From the NCBI RefSeq assembly GCF_900258475.1, contig NZ_LT984887.1, positions 443,303 to 507,302 of the forward strand: a DNA stretch of 64,000 bases, written 5' to 3'. The position numbers and the translations under genes are program-made. Positions within the stretch are counted from its first letter, which is position 1, and each line of letters begins with the position of its first letter. This document shows, one piece after another, positions 8,735 through 17,874 of this stretch. This stretch comes from Anaerococcus sp. Marseille-P3915 (GTDB taxonomy: Bacteria; Bacillota; Clostridia; Tissierellales; Peptoniphilaceae). The notes beneath the pieces were generated by a model that was not told the DNA's origin, did no database searches, and saw nothing but the letters and a program-made list of their open reading frames with translations.

Positions 8735-8759
8735 CAAAACTATTAAACAGAAGTAGTAT
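8731..8759 (+). promoter_or_regulatory. Promoter of the rplU-prp-rpmA operon
   Basis: A consensus TTGACA at 8731-8736 and TAGTAT at 8754-8759 are exactly 17 bases apart. The -35 box contains the thiI stop codon, so the ribosomal operon starts without extra spacer. Confidence 0.7.
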
Positions 8760-8768
8760 ATATAAGTA

Positions 8769-8812
8769 GACCGCTCAGCTAGGGCTCTGATCCCCGAATG
8801 CTGGCGAGAATT
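8769..8812 (+). ncRNA. Ribosomal protein L21 leader
   Basis: The 5' leader of rplU folds into two nested stems: outer 8772-8779 with 8800-8806 and inner GGG 8782-8784 with CCC 8792-8794. The unusually GC-rich core and its place just before rplU match the L21 leader described in low-GC Gram-positives, thought to mediate autoregulation. The rplU Shine-Dalgarno AGGAGG follows at 8821-8826. Confidence 0.8.
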
Positions 8813-8832
8813 TAAGAAATAGGAGGATTTCC

Positions 8833-9144
8833 ATGTACGCAATAATCAAAACAGGTGGAAAACAATATAAAGTATCAGAAGGTGACTTGGTAAGAGTTGA
8901 AAAACTTAATTACGAAGTTGGTGAAACTGTTGATTTTGAAGAAGTTTTATTAGTATCTAACGATGGAGATATCAAAGTTGGTAGCCCAGTTGTTGAAGGT
9001 GCAAAAGTAACTGCAACTGTTGAAGATCAAAATAAAGCTAAAAAAATCGTAGTGTTTAAATATAAACCTAAAAAACAATATAGAAAAAAACACGGTCACA
9101 GACAACCTTATACTTTAGTAAAAATTAATAGCATAAGTCTTTAA
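8833..9144 (+). CDS. rplU: 50S ribosomal protein L21
   Basis: L21 binds 23S rRNA in the large subunit. The 103-residue protein opens with [14 protein letters not shown] and has the conserved basic C-terminal segment with [19 protein letters not shown], both diagnostic. An AGGAGG ribosome site fixes the start. The gene is first in the rplU-prp-rpmA operon behind the L21 leader, and its stop overlaps prp by one base (TAATG). Confidence 0.99.
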   Translation: MYAIIKTGGKQYKVSEGDLVRVEKLNYEVGETVDFEEVLLVSNDGDIKVGSPVVEGAKVTATVEDQNKAKKIVVFKYKPKKQYRKKHGHRQPYTLVKINSISL

Positions 9145-9461
9145 TGATTAATGTTGATTTATTAATCGATAATAAGGACGAAATAGTAGGATTTGAAATC
9201 AAAGGTCATGCTGAATATGATGAATATGGCAAAGACCTTGTATGTTCAGCTGTAACCATACTTGCCTATACTTGTGTAAATAGTCTTGATAAATATGCTG
9301 ATGATGTGATTTTTACAGATGATGAAGTTATGATGTCTGTAAATATTACTAGTCCAAATAGGGATACAGATGTTATATTTGATTACTTTAAGACTGGTAT
9401 AGAAACACTTTTAGGTAATTATAGCAGCTATGTAAAATTAAAATATAAGGAGAAATCATGA
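9144..9461 (+). CDS. prp: Ribosomal-processing cysteine protease Prp
   Basis: Prp removes the N-terminal extension of ribosomal protein L27 in bacteria that make L27 in extended form. The 105-residue protein (YsxB/DUF464 family) keeps the catalytic dyad at the same numbers as the Staphylococcus enzyme: H22 in [10 protein letters not shown] and C34 in DLVCSAVT. It sits between rplU and its substrate gene rpmA, overlapping one base upstream and four downstream, which fits balanced co-production. Confidence 0.95.
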   Translation: MINVDLLIDNKDEIVGFEIKGHAEYDEYGKDLVCSAVTILAYTCVNSLDKYADDVIFTDDEVMMSVNITSPNRDTDVIFDYFKTGIETLLGNYSSYVKLKYKEKS

Positions 9462-9739
9462 TATTAAATATTAATTTACAAAGATTTTCAAGTAAAAAGG
9501 GAGTTTCATCTTCAAAGAACGGTAGAGACTCAAGAGCTAAAAGACTTGGCGTTAAAAGAGCAGATGGTCAATTTGTAAACGCTGGAACAATCATTGTTAG
9601 ACAAAGAGGAACAAAAATCCACCCAGGTAACAACGTTAAAAGAGGTGCTGATGATACTCTTTATGCATCATGTGAAGGTGTTGTAAAATTCGAAAGAAAA
9701 GGCAAAAGCAGAAAACAAGTATCTGTTTATGCACAATAA
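9458..9739 (+). CDS. rpmA: 50S ribosomal protein L27 with cleavable N-terminal extension
   Basis: L27 reaches the peptidyl-transferase centre with its N-terminus. The 93-residue precursor begins [18 protein letters not shown]. By comparison with Staphylococcus L27, Prp is expected to cut between F10 and S11, exposing SSKKG. The body ([15 protein letters not shown] and so on) is standard. The extension differs from the common LQFFA form by having Arg before the Phe. A strong terminator follows. Confidence 0.98.
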   Translation: MILNINLQRFSSKKGVSSSKNGRDSRAKRLGVKRADGQFVNAGTIIVRQRGTKIHPGNNVKRGADDTLYASCEGVVKFERKGKSRKQVSVYAQ

Positions 9740-9753
9740 TTAAGAAAAATTAA

Positions 9754-9779
9754 GCTTGCCTTTGGCAAGCCTTTTTTTA
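9754..9779 (+). terminator. Intrinsic terminator after rpmA
   Basis: GCTTGCC at 9754-9760 pairs with GGCAAGC at 9764-9770 around a 3-base loop, followed by C and seven T. It closes the ribosomal protein operon before obgE. Confidence 0.9.
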
Positions 9780-9792
9780 TGAAAGGATAAAT

Positions 9793-11073
9793 ATGATAGA
9801 TTTAGCAAAAGTAAGCTTAAAGGCAGGCGATGGTGGTAATGGTGCAGTAGCCTGGAGAAGGGAAAAATATGAACCAACTGGCGGACCTGCTGGTGGTGAT
9901 GGAGGAAATGGTGGATCAATAATTATAAAAGCCACAAGGAACCTCTCAACCCTTGATGAATTTCGATATAAGAAAAAATTTCATGCAGAAAATGGTGAAC
10001 AAGGCGGAAAAAATAAGAAATTTGGGAAAAAGGGTGAAAATTTAATAATCCCAGTTCCAGTAGGAACCATTATAAGAGAAGAAGAATCAAATATTATAAT
10101 AAAAGATTTAAACAAAGATGGTGAAGAATTTTTAATTGCCAAAGGTGGTAGAGGCGGTAGAGGAAATGTTCACTTTAAAAACTCAATTAGACAAGCTCCA
10201 AGGTTTGCTGAGTCAGGTAGAAAAGGTCAAGAAATTAATGTTATTTTTGAGCTTAAAGTACTTGCTGATGTTGGCCTTGTCGGTTTGCCAAACGTAGGCA
10301 AATCAACTCTTTTATCCGTAATAAGTAAGGCAAAGCCAAAGATTGCTAATTATCATTTTACAACTATCGATCCAAATCTTGGTGTAGTACAAGTAGATAA
10401 TGAAAGAAGCTTTATAGTTGCTGATATTGCTGGTCTTATTGAAGGCGCAAATGAAGGACAAGGTCTTGGTCATGATTTTTTAAAACATGTAGAAAGATGC
10501 AGAATATTAATTCATGTACTAGATATTGCTGGTCTGGAAGGAAGAAATCCAATTGACGATTTTAAACTCATTAATAAAGAATTGGAACTTTATAATGAGG
10601 ATTTGGGTAAAAAACCTATGATAGTCGCTCTTAATAAGTCAGAGTTGGATTTTAAAAATAATACTGAAGAATTTATAAAAGAATTTGGAAAAACTTATAA
10701 AATATTCAAGATTTCTGCTGCTACCACTCAGGGTATTAAAGATATGATAGATTATGTAACATTAGAGCTAGACAAGAGAAAAGATGAAGAGTTTGCTCTA
10801 ATTGAAGATATTGACGAGAGCTTTTTAGATGAATTTTATAATAAAGAAATTGATTATGATCTAAACTTTACAAAAGAAGATGATATTTATATAGTTTATG
10901 GAAAAAGAATTGATAATCTAATAAAAAAAATAGATATAGATGATTATGATTCTAGAATGTACTTTGAGTCAACTTTAAGAGAGATGGAAGTATTTGATAA
11001 ACTAAAAGAAATGGGAATAAAAGATGGAGACAGTGTTGCAGTAGGCGATATTGTTTTTGAGTACTATGAATAG
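9793..11073 (+). CDS. obgE: GTPase Obg (CgtA)
   Basis: Obg is an essential GTPase linked to 50S maturation and the stringent response. The 426-residue protein has all three domains: a glycine-rich Obg fold (about 1-158), a G domain with GLPNVGKS at 164-171 and the switch DIAGLIEGA, and a C-terminal OCT domain (about 340-426). GAAAGGA precedes the ATG. It heads the obgE-yhbY-nadD-yqeK-rsfS set, a conserved Gram-positive order. Confidence 0.98.
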   Translation: MIDLAKVSLKAGDGGNGAVAWRREKYEPTGGPAGGDGGNGGSIIIKATRNLSTLDEFRYKKKFHAENGEQGGKNKKFGKKGENLIIPVPVGTIIREEESNIIIKDLNKDGEEFLIAKGGRGGRGNVHFKNSIRQAPRFAESGRKGQEINVIFELKVLADVGLVGLPNVGKSTLLSVISKAKPKIANYHFTTIDPNLGVVQVDNERSFIVADIAGLIEGANEGQGLGHDFLKHVERCRILIHVLDIAGLEGRNPIDDFKLINKELELYNEDLGKKPMIVALNKSELDFKNNTEEFIKEFGKTYKIFKISAATTQGIKDMIDYVTLELDKRKDEEFALIEDIDESFLDEFYNKEIDYDLNFTKEDDIYIVYGKRIDNLIKKIDIDDYDSRMYFESTLREMEVFDKLKEMGIKDGDSVAVGDIVFEYYE

Positions 11074-11081
11074 GAGGAAAA

Positions 11082-11366
11082 ATGTTAACAGGAAAGCAAA
11101 GAGCTATGCTTAAGCAAGAAGCTCATGATTTTAAACCAGTGATAAATATAGGTAAATTTTCAGTGACAGATCAATTACTAGAAGCAATTGATGAAGCTTT
11201 AGAAGCTAGAGAATTAATAAAAATTAAAATATTAAATAATAATCTAGATGATGCTGATGAAATTATTGATACTATAATTAACAAATTAAATTGTGAGTTT
11301 ATTTCACATATAGGATCAATAATTACAATTTACAGAAAAAACGAATCAAATTCTTATAACTTATAA
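11082..11366 (+). CDS. yhbY: YhbY-family RNA-binding protein
   Basis: YhbY is a small CRS1-YhbY/KH-like protein associated with pre-50S particles. The 94-residue sequence opens with LTGKQRAMLKQEAHDFKP and contains the GKFSVTDQLLEAIDEAL block. Spacing and order after obgE and before nadD are conserved. The stop overlaps nadD by one base. Confidence 0.93.
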   Translation: MLTGKQRAMLKQEAHDFKPVINIGKFSVTDQLLEAIDEALEARELIKIKILNNNLDDADEIIDTIINKLNCEFISHIGSIITIYRKNESNSYNL

Positions 11367-11962
11367 TGAGGATAGGACTTTATGGAGGAACATTTGACCC
11401 AATACATTTAGGTCATCTAATAGTGATGGAAAATGTGATTAATTATATGAATCTTGATAGAATTATCATATTACCTTCATCTAATCCTCCTCATAAAAAA
11501 GATAAGAAGATTACAGAAGTCAATACTAGAGTTGAAATGGTAAGCGAGGCTATTAAAGACAATGATAAGATAATCTTATCTACCTTTGAATCTACTGATC
11601 AGGTAATCAGGTACACCCACGATACAATAAAATATTTTACAGATTCTCTAAAGGAACATGAAATATTTTATATAATGGGCGAGGACTCATTTATGACTAT
11701 AGATACTTGGAAGAATTATAAATATATATTAGACTCAAATATAATTGTTTTTTCCAGGGAGGGTATAGATCCACATAGCAAACTTGTTGACAAAGTAAAA
11801 AAAATCAGGAAAGATAATCCGAATATATTCCTAGTAAATAGTTTAAGTATTAATATATCCTCAACTCTAATAAGGTCTTTAGTAAAGGATGAGAAAAGTA
11901 TTAAATATCTTGTAAAAGATGAAGTTGACTACATTATAAAACAGAGGAATTTGTATGCATAA
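11366..11962 (+). CDS. nadD: Nicotinate-nucleotide adenylyltransferase
   Basis: NadD adenylates nicotinate mononucleotide to form deamido-NAD. The 198-residue protein has the nucleotidyltransferase motif GGTFDPIHLGH at residues 7-17, holding the (H/T)xGH site, and the ISSTLIR motif near the C-terminus. It overlaps yhbY by one base and yqeK by eight, so the cluster is translationally coupled. Confidence 0.96.
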   Translation: MRIGLYGGTFDPIHLGHLIVMENVINYMNLDRIIILPSSNPPHKKDKKITEVNTRVEMVSEAIKDNDKIILSTFESTDQVIRYTHDTIKYFTDSLKEHEIFYIMGEDSFMTIDTWKNYKYILDSNIIVFSREGIDPHSKLVDKVKKIRKDNPNIFLVNSLSINISSTLIRSLVKDEKSIKYLVKDEVDYIIKQRNLYA

Positions 11963-12539
11963 TCTTGATCATATTAAAGAAAAAATATTAGAAGATATAG
12001 GCGAAAAAAGATACAACCACAGTCTAAGAGTAGCCAAAACAGCGAGTGATTTAGCAAGGGTCTTTGGAGTAGATGAAAACAAAGCTTATCTTGCAGGAAT
12101 CCTACATGATTGTGCAAAATACAATGAAAAGAGAATTATAAATAAGCTAGGAATTGATATTAAAAAGTATCCAGTTAGTTCAGAAAATGACCCAGTTCTT
12201 CATTCGTTTTTAGGAGCAGAATTAGCAAAAAAAGTGTATAATATTAACGATGAGGATATATTATCAGCAATAAGTTTTCATACTACTGGCAAAAAAAATA
12301 TGACCAAATTAGAGAAAATAGTATTTATTGCTGATGCTATAGAACCTAATAGGGATTTTAAAGGAATTGAAGATATTAGAAGAAAATCGGTTGTTGATTT
12401 AAACGACACTATGCTTATGCTGCTTGACAGCAGTATAAAGTTTTTAATATCAAAAAAATCAATTATAAATCCACTAAGTATTGAAGCAAGAAATTACTTA
12501 ATAGAGGAGAAAAATGCAAAAACTAGACATAATAGTTAA
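11955..12539 (+). CDS. yqeK: HD-domain hydrolase YqeK (bis(5'-nucleosyl)-tetraphosphatase)
   Basis: YqeK proteins are HD-domain phosphohydrolases; the Bacillus and Staphylococcus enzymes cleave Ap4A symmetrically to ADP. The 194-residue sequence has the first metal histidine in YNHSLRVA (H22) and the HD pair H51-D52 in GILHDCAKY. It overlaps nadD by 8 bases and rsfS by 26. Pairing with nadD is very common and may reflect nucleotide housekeeping. Confidence 0.92.
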   Translation: MHNLDHIKEKILEDIGEKRYNHSLRVAKTASDLARVFGVDENKAYLAGILHDCAKYNEKRIINKLGIDIKKYPVSSENDPVLHSFLGAELAKKVYNINDEDILSAISFHTTGKKNMTKLEKIVFIADAIEPNRDFKGIEDIRRKSVVDLNDTMLMLLDSSIKFLISKKSIINPLSIEARNYLIEEKNAKTRHNS

Positions 12540-12822
12540 AACACTTGAAGACAAATTAGCCGATGATATAAATGTAATAAAATTAGAGGACTCTTCTGTA
12601 GCTGATTATTTTGTTGTAGCCACAGGTAACTCTGTAAATCAAACTAGAGCCTTAGCTGATTATATAGAAGAATCTTTGGCAAAAGAAGGCTATGATGTCT
12701 TATCGAACGAAGGATTAAGAGAAGGTGAATGGATTTTAATAGATGTAAGTGATGTTATTGTCCATATATTCACTCATAAACAAAGAGAGTTCTATGATAT
12801 AGATAATCTATGGGAGAATTAA
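12514..12822 (+). CDS. rsfS: Ribosomal silencing factor RsfS
   Basis: RsfS binds L14 and blocks joining of ribosomal subunits when nutrients are short. The 102-residue protein contains the family blocks SSVADYFVVATGNS and EGEWILIDVSDVIVHIF. The start (GAGGAG before the ATG) lies 26 bases inside yqeK. A 12-bp hairpin surrounds its stop codon and leads into the comEA ribosome site. Confidence 0.96.
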   Translation: MQKLDIIVKTLEDKLADDINVIKLEDSSVADYFVVATGNSVNQTRALADYIEESLAKEGYDVLSNEGLREGEWILIDVSDVIVHIFTHKQREFYDIDNLWEN

Positions 12823-12835
12823 CCCCATAGATTAT
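12803..12835 (+). repeat. Hairpin spanning the rsfS stop codon and flanking the comEA ribosome site
   Basis: Twelve perfect base pairs (12803-12814 with 12824-12835) enclose a 9-base loop with most of the rsfS stop codon. No T-run follows; the comEA Shine-Dalgarno TAGGAG begins one base after the stem. This is more likely an RNA processing or translational control structure than a terminator. Confidence 0.6.
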
Positions 12836-12846
12836 TAGGAGTAAGT

Positions 12847-13494
12847 ATGCCTAAAGATAGAAAAGACAAATTTATATTTGCAGCTATCATAGCTTTAGCC
12901 TTTTTAGTAGCCAATGTTTTTTCAGATAATAGTATAATTGATAAATTTACTAAAAAGGAAGAAAGCATAATTGTAAAAGAACCTGACCAGAAAAATAAAA
13001 ATCAAAAAGAAAATGAAAAAGATGTAGACTCAGATTTAGAAAATCTTGATAAAAAAGTATACATATCTGGAGAAGTATTACATTCTGGTGTTTATGCTAT
13101 AGAAGATGGTGATAGATTAGATGATTTAGTAAAAAAGGCAGGTGGGCTAACAGAAAGGGCAGATATAAATGCGATAAATCTAGCCTTAAGGTTAGAAGAT
13201 CAGATGAAAATATACATACCTAATATTGATGAGAATCAAAACATAAATGCTGATAACCCACAAACATTAGGGCAAAGTCAATCTATTTCCAATCAAAGCT
13301 TACAGGCTAAAATTAATATAAATATAGCTAGTAAAGAAGAACTTATGACCCTACCTAACATAGGTGAAAAAAGGGCGGATGCTATTATAGAATATAGGAA
13401 GCAGAAGCGATTTGAGAAGATTGAAGAGATAAAAAATGTTAGTGGCATAGGTGATAAATATTTTGAGGCAATGAAAGATTTGATAACAGTATAG
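12847..13494 (+). CDS. comEA: ComEA-like membrane-anchored DNA-binding protein
   Basis: The 215-residue protein has one N-terminal membrane segment (about residues 9-27), a charged linker, an SLBB domain (about 72-132, VYISGEVLHSGVYAI) and two helix-hairpin-helix units at the C-terminus (NIASKEELMTLPNIGEKRADAI). This is the layout of ComEA, the DNA receptor of the competence pseudopilus. comEB and comEC are not adjacent, so a role in DNA uptake is inference from domains. The gene is 8 bases before rrf2. Confidence 0.88.
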   Translation: MPKDRKDKFIFAAIIALAFLVANVFSDNSIIDKFTKKEESIIVKEPDQKNKNQKENEKDVDSDLENLDKKVYISGEVLHSGVYAIEDGDRLDDLVKKAGGLTERADINAINLALRLEDQMKIYIPNIDENQNINADNPQTLGQSQSISNQSLQAKININIASKEELMTLPNIGEKRADAIIEYRKQKRFEKIEEIKNVSGIGDKYFEAMKDLITV

Positions 13495-13502
13495 GGGTAT
13501 AT

Positions 13503-13904
13503 ATGAAATTATCAACAAGAGGCAGGTATGGGCTTAGAGCAATATGCTATATAGCAGAAAATGAAAATAAGGGCTATATACCTGTTTCTGAAATTAGTGA
13601 GAATTTAAACTTATCAGAAAATTATTTAGAACAATTAGTAAGAATGCTAAGAAAAGATGACTTGATAAAATCAAGCCGTGGTCCAAAGGGCGGATACAAG
13701 ATAAGTAAGCCACTTAAAGAAATTTCCATTGGTCAAATTCTAAGGAGCTTAGAGGGTGACTTAACAATGAGTGAATGCGTAAGTGGAAAAGTTGAGTGCG
13801 CTGAAAAATGTGATGCATATGATGTATTTACAAAATTAGACAGTCTAATAAATGAGGCTGTAGATTCCATAACTTTGGATAATATTGTCAAACATGAAAT
13901 TTAA
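13503..13904 (+). CDS. Rrf2-family transcriptional regulator (IscR-like)
   Basis: The 133-residue protein has the Rrf2 winged helix (MKLSTRGRYGLRAICYIAE, then LSENYLEQLVRMLRKDDLI) and three C-terminal cysteines, C92, C99 and C103. That spacing is close to the Fe-S ligands of IscR (92, 98, 104), so it is likely an Fe-S-sensing repressor rather than a CymR type. It lies 9 bases before alaS. In many clostridia the isc genes sit between these two; here they are absent. Confidence 0.88.
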   Translation: MKLSTRGRYGLRAICYIAENENKGYIPVSEISENLNLSENYLEQLVRMLRKDDLIKSSRGPKGGYKISKPLKEISIGQILRSLEGDLTMSECVSGKVECAEKCDAYDVFTKLDSLINEAVDSITLDNIVKHEI

Positions 13905-13913
13905 GGAGAACAG

Positions 13914-16532
13914 ATGAAAAACTTAGGAATGAATGAGCTTAGAAAAAGCTACTTAGAATTTTTTGCAAATGAAAAAAAACATACACTTTTAAAATCATTT
14001 CCATTAACACCAATTGATGATGATACTCTTTTATTAATAAATGCTGGTATGGCACCTCTAAAGAAATACTTTACAGGTGAAAAAAAGATGAAGAATAACA
14101 GAGCCACTTCATCTCAAAGATGTGTTCGTACTGGTGACATAGAGAGAGTAGGAAAAACTGAGCGTCACGGTACATTTTTTGAGATGCTAGGTAACTTCTC
14201 TTTTGGTGATTATTTTAAGAGAGAAGCAATTAGCTGGGCTTATGAATTTCTAACTGATAGATTAGGTATAGACAAAAATGATTTATGGGTAACTGTATAT
14301 AAAGACGATGATGAAGCCTATAATATTTGGCATGACGAAATAAAAATGCCAGCTGAAAGAATTCTTAGACAAGGAAAAGATGATAACTTCTGGGAATTAG
14401 AAGTAGGACCTTGTGGACCATGCTCTGAAATCTTTGTTGATAGGGGAGTTGAAAGAGCTATTGACGAAAATGACAATATGCCTGGCAACGATGATTCAGA
14501 CAGATTTATGGAAGTATGGAATCTTGTATTTACTCAATTTAATAAAGATAACCAAGGCAATTATACAAATCTAGCCCATCCAAATATTGATACAGGCATG
14601 GGTCTAGAAAGAATTGCAATGGTTCTTCAAGGAAAAGATAATATTTTTGAAATTGATGTAATGACAGAGATAATATCTGAAATTGAGAAATTATCTAACA
14701 AAAAATATAAAGAAAATAAAAAAGACGATGTATCAATCAGAGTTATAGCAGATCATGCTAAGGCAATGACATTTTTAGTTTCAGATGGGGTTATTCCATC
14801 AAATGAAAAGCGTGGATATGTTCTAAGAAGACTTATAAGAAGAGCATACAGACATGGTAAATTATTAGGTATTGAAGGCTCATTCTTAAATAAAATTGTT
14901 GACAAGGTAGTAGAAACATATAAGGCTGAATATGATGAATTAGTAGATAATCAAGATAATATTCATAAAGTTATAAGTGATGAAGAAAATAGATTCCAAA
15001 AAACAATAAACCAAGGATTGGATATACTTAATGATCTTATAGCTACAACAAAAGCAAACGGACAAAAGGTATTAGATGGGTCAGATGCTTTCAAATTATA
15101 TGATACTTATGGATTCCCACTTGATCTTACAAAGGAAATACTTGAGGAAGAAAATCTTGAAGTAGATGAAAAGAAATTTGAAGAAGAGATGGAAAAGCAA
15201 AGAAATCTTGCAAGAAATGCTCGTAAGGTTGACAAGGGTTCAAACCATGATAATCTAATTACAGATCATATTGAAAAGACAGAATTTGTTGGTTATGATG
15301 AATTTGACGTCAATGCTAAAATAATAGCAATATTTGTAGATAATGAAGAAAAAGAATCGATAAAAAATTCTAACAAAGGTATAGTAATAAGTAATAAAAC
15401 TTCGTTTTATCCAGAAGGTGGCGGACAAGTAGCTGATACCGGATATATATTAACAGATAATGGTAAGGCAAAAGTCATAGATGTACAAAAGAAAAATGAT
15501 ATAATTTTCCACTATGTTGAAATAGTAGAGGGTGAGCTTGTTGTTAATGACGATGCAGAATTCAAAATTAATTTGGAAAGAAGATATGATATTCAAAGAA
15601 ATCACTCTGCAACACACTTACTTGATCAGGCACTAATCGATGTTTTAGGAAAGGATATAAAACAAGCGGGCTCTTTAGTTGATCAAAATAAACTTAGATT
15701 TGATTTTTCACATAATAAAGCATTAAGCAATGAGGAAATTTTACAAATAGAAAAAATAGTTAACGAAAAAATTAGAGCTGAACTTCCTGTTAAGAAGGAA
15801 TACATGGATTATAAAAAATCAGAAGAAATCGGTGCTATTGGACTATTTGAAGATAAGTATAAAGAAACCGTAAGAGTTGTATCTATGGGTGATTATTCTA
15901 AAGAGCTATGTGGTGGTTGTCATGTTAATAACACATCTGAAGTCTTAATCTTTAAGATAGAATCTGAATCATCTGCAGCAGCTGGTGTTAGAAGAATCGA
16001 AGCTATCACAGGAAGAGCTGTTTATGATTTAATATTAGCTCAAGAAAATAAATTAAAGAGTATTGCTGATAGCTTAGATACTAAGGTTAATAATATTGAA
16101 TCTAAAATAAAATCTATTAAAAATGCTTTGGATAACAAAGATGATGAGATTAAGAGATTAAAATCTCAATCAAATAAAGATTTATTTGGAGAGTTAAAAG
16201 AAAAAATCGAAGAAGTAAATGGCATTAACCTATTAGTAGCTAAATTTGATAATGTAAGCGTAGATGAATTAAGAGATTTGGAAAATAGGATTAAAAACCA
16301 ATATTCTAATTTAGTCATTGTATTTGCAACTGTTACAGATAAGATCATATTCACTGTATCAGTAGATGATAATTTAACAGACAAATATAATGCAGGTCAA
16401 ATTGTAAAAGAAATGGCAAAAGTTGCCGGAGGTAATGGTGGAGGAAGGAAAAACTTCGCACAAGCTGGTGGAAATGACATATCTGCATTAGATAAAGCCT
16501 TAGACAAGGCTTGTGAATTAATCAAGGAGTAA
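13914..16532 (+). CDS. alaS: Alanyl-tRNA synthetase
   Basis: AlaS charges tRNA-Ala and edits mischarged Ser and Gly. The 872-residue protein has the catalytic N-terminal domain (class II motif around [20 protein letters not shown]), the editing domain with zinc ligands H564 and H568 (HSATH) and C666 with H670 (CGGCH), a coiled-coil region (about 715-755) and a C-terminal domain with the glycine-rich [21 protein letters not shown] precedes the start. It begins a long operon through ireB, ruvX, fur and rnj. Confidence 0.98.
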   Translation: MKNLGMNELRKSYLEFFANEKKHTLLKSFPLTPIDDDTLLLINAGMAPLKKYFTGEKKMKNNRATSSQRCVRTGDIERVGKTERHGTFFEMLGNFSFGDYFKREAISWAYEFLTDRLGIDKNDLWVTVYKDDDEAYNIWHDEIKMPAERILRQGKDDNFWELEVGPCGPCSEIFVDRGVERAIDENDNMPGNDDSDRFMEVWNLVFTQFNKDNQGNYTNLAHPNIDTGMGLERIAMVLQGKDNIFEIDVMTEIISEIEKLSNKKYKENKKDDVSIRVIADHAKAMTFLVSDGVIPSNEKRGYVLRRLIRRAYRHGKLLGIEGSFLNKIVDKVVETYKAEYDELVDNQDNIHKVISDEENRFQKTINQGLDILNDLIATTKANGQKVLDGSDAFKLYDTYGFPLDLTKEILEEENLEVDEKKFEEEMEKQRNLARNARKVDKGSNHDNLITDHIEKTEFVGYDEFDVNAKIIAIFVDNEEKESIKNSNKGIVISNKTSFYPEGGGQVADTGYILTDNGKAKVIDVQKKNDIIFHYVEIVEGELVVNDDAEFKINLERRYDIQRNHSATHLLDQALIDVLGKDIKQAGSLVDQNKLRFDFSHNKALSNEEILQIEKIVNEKIRAELPVKKEYMDYKKSEEIGAIGLFEDKYKETVRVVSMGDYSKELCGGCHVNNTSEVLIFKIESESSAAAGVRRIEAITGRAVYDLILAQENKLKSIADSLDTKVNNIESKIKSIKNALDNKDDEIKRLKSQSNKDLFGELKEKIEEVNGINLLVAKFDNVSVDELRDLENRIKNQYSNLVIVFATVTDKIIFTVSVDDNLTDKYNAGQIVKEMAKVAGGNGGGRKNFAQAGGNDISALDKALDKACELIKE

Positions 16533-16536
16533 TTTT

Positions 16537-16797
16537 ATGACTGATAATAATAAGTTTAATGAAACTATGCTCTTTAAGAGAGAAGATGTAGAGAAAAATG
16601 ATATTAGAGAAATATTAACTACAGTATATAAAGCTCTTGAAGAAAAGGGTTATAAGCCAAATTCTCAAATAGTTGGATACCTATTATCTGGTGATCCTAC
16701 TTATATAACAGCACACAACGGCGCTAGAAAGCTTATTAGAGCAGTTGATAGAGATAAGATATTAGAAGAATTATTGAATAATTACATCAATGACTAG
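16537..16797 (+). CDS. ireB: IreB family regulatory phosphoprotein (UPF0297)
   Basis: IreB is a small protein phosphorylated by the PASTA kinase IreK in Enterococcus and acts in cell-wall stress and cephalosporin tolerance. The 86-residue sequence has the conserved [18 protein letters not shown] and [22 protein letters not shown] blocks. T10 in ETMLF lines up approximately with the phosphorylated threonine region. Its place between alaS and ruvX is a long-conserved order. Confidence 0.93.
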   Translation: MTDNNKFNETMLFKREDVEKNDIREILTTVYKALEEKGYKPNSQIVGYLLSGDPTYITAHNGARKLIRAVDRDKILEELLNNYIND

Positions 16798-17209
16798 AAT
16801 AATGGCTTTAGATGTTGGAGATAAGACCATTGGGATTGCTCTAAGTGACCCAATGCTTATTACTAGCCAACCATTAGAAACAATAAAAAGAACAAAAGTA
16901 AAATTCGATATCGATAGGATAGGAGAGCTTGTTAACGAAAATGAAGTTTCTACGTTAATAGTAGGACTTCCTAAAAATATGAACAATACTATTGGCCCTC
17001 AGGCTATGCGAGTTATAAGCTTTGTTGATCTTATCAAGAAAAGATTAGATATAGAGATAATATATCAAGATGAAAGAATGACAACGTTAGAATCTGAGGC
17101 AGTTCTTATTGATATGTCTGTAAGACGTGAGAATAGAAAGAAACATATTGATAAAATCGCTGCTAGCTTTATCTTACAAAGCTATTTGGATAGGAGAAAT
17201 AATGGATAG
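16790..17209 (+). CDS. ruvX: Holliday junction resolvase-like RuvX (YqgF)
   Basis: YqgF/RuvX has an RNase H-like nuclease fold and acts in pre-16S rRNA 5'-end processing in E. coli; a junction resolvase role has also been proposed. The 139-residue protein begins [20 protein letters not shown] with the first acidic residue in the DVG motif, and has the later [10 protein letters not shown] block and C-terminal [17 protein letters not shown]. It overlaps ireB by 8 bases and the next gene by 8. Confidence 0.94.
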   Translation: MTRIMALDVGDKTIGIALSDPMLITSQPLETIKRTKVKFDIDRIGELVNENEVSTLIVGLPKNMNNTIGPQAMRVISFVDLIKKRLDIEIIYQDERMTTLESEAVLIDMSVRRENRKKHIDKIAASFILQSYLDRRNNG

Positions 17210-17444
17210 CATCTTTTTACTGGATGAAAATAATAATGAAGTTGAATTTAATATAGAAGACACTTTCGGAATTGATGATAATAATTATGCAGCTTTAAGA
17301 AATCCAATAGACGATATGATATTAATTGTAGAAGTAATAAATGAAGCTGATGAAGTTATATTTAAATCCATAGAAGATCAGAATCAATTAAATGAAATAA
17401 TTGAATTTTATGAAGAGATGAAAAGAGAAATTAATGAACATTGA
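17202..17444 (+). CDS. DUF1292 family protein (YrzB-like)
   Basis: This 80-residue acidic protein belongs to the DUF1292 family, which has no established function. It reads [16 protein letters not shown] and has the DDNNYAALRNP block typical of the family. I start it at the ATG at 17202, with AGGAGA at 17192-17197, rather than at an in-frame ATG 25 codons upstream deep in ruvX. It always sits between ruvX and a Fur-type regulator in this kind of cluster. Confidence 0.88.
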   Translation: MDSIFLLDENNNEVEFNIEDTFGIDDNNYAALRNPIDDMILIVEVINEADEVIFKSIEDQNQLNEIIEFYEEMKREINEH

Positions 17445-17874
17445 ACAAGTAAAGAAGATTTTTGAGAATAACAACCAAAAATTTACTAAACAAAGACAGC
17501 TGATATTTACTGTTTTGAAAAATTCTTCACAAAAGCATTTAACACCCGAAGAACTTTTCTCTATTGTTCATCAAGACCATAAGCAGGTTGGAATTGCAAC
17601 TATTTATAGAACTTTAAATATATTTGAAGAGTTAGGTATAGTTAATAAGCAAGAATTTACCGACCAAGCTTATACTTATGAATTAATAGACCCAGAAAGT
17701 GATCACCATGATCATATCATTTGTACAAAATGTGGGAAAATATTAGAAGATGAGTTTTTATCCGTGGATGAAGTAAAAAACTCATTGAAAGAAAATTATG
17801 ACTTTGATTTGTCTTATTATTCTTTGAGGATTTATGGAGTATGTTCCGATTGTCAGAAAAATGAGGAGAAATAA
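17434..17874 (+). CDS. fur: Fur family metalloregulator
   Basis: The 146-residue protein has the Fur winged helix (about 1-80) and dimerisation domain with structural zinc cysteines C97, C100, C137 and C140. The sensor-site residues match the E. coli Fur pattern: E83, H92, H94 and E105. PerR has aspartates at the positions of E83 and E105, so iron-sensing Fur is more likely than peroxide-sensing PerR; Zur cannot be excluded. The gene overlaps DUF1292 by 11 bases and rnj by one base. Confidence 0.87.
   Translation: MNIEQVKKIFENNNQKFTKQRQLIFTVLKNSSQKHLTPEELFSIVHQDHKQVGIATIYRTLNIFEELGIVNKQEFTDQAYTYELIDPESDHHDHIICTKCGKILEDEFLSVDEVKNSLKENYDFDLSYYSLRIYGVCSDCQKNEEK

Noticed and set aside
13495-13913. 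T-box or other riboswitch before alaS
   Set aside because: rrf2 and alaS are only 9 bases apart and comEA ends 8 bases before rrf2, leaving no room for a leader.
17127-17201. Upstream ATG for the DUF1292 gene
   Set aside because: It is far inside ruvX; the ATG at 17202 has a ribosome site and gives the family N-terminus.
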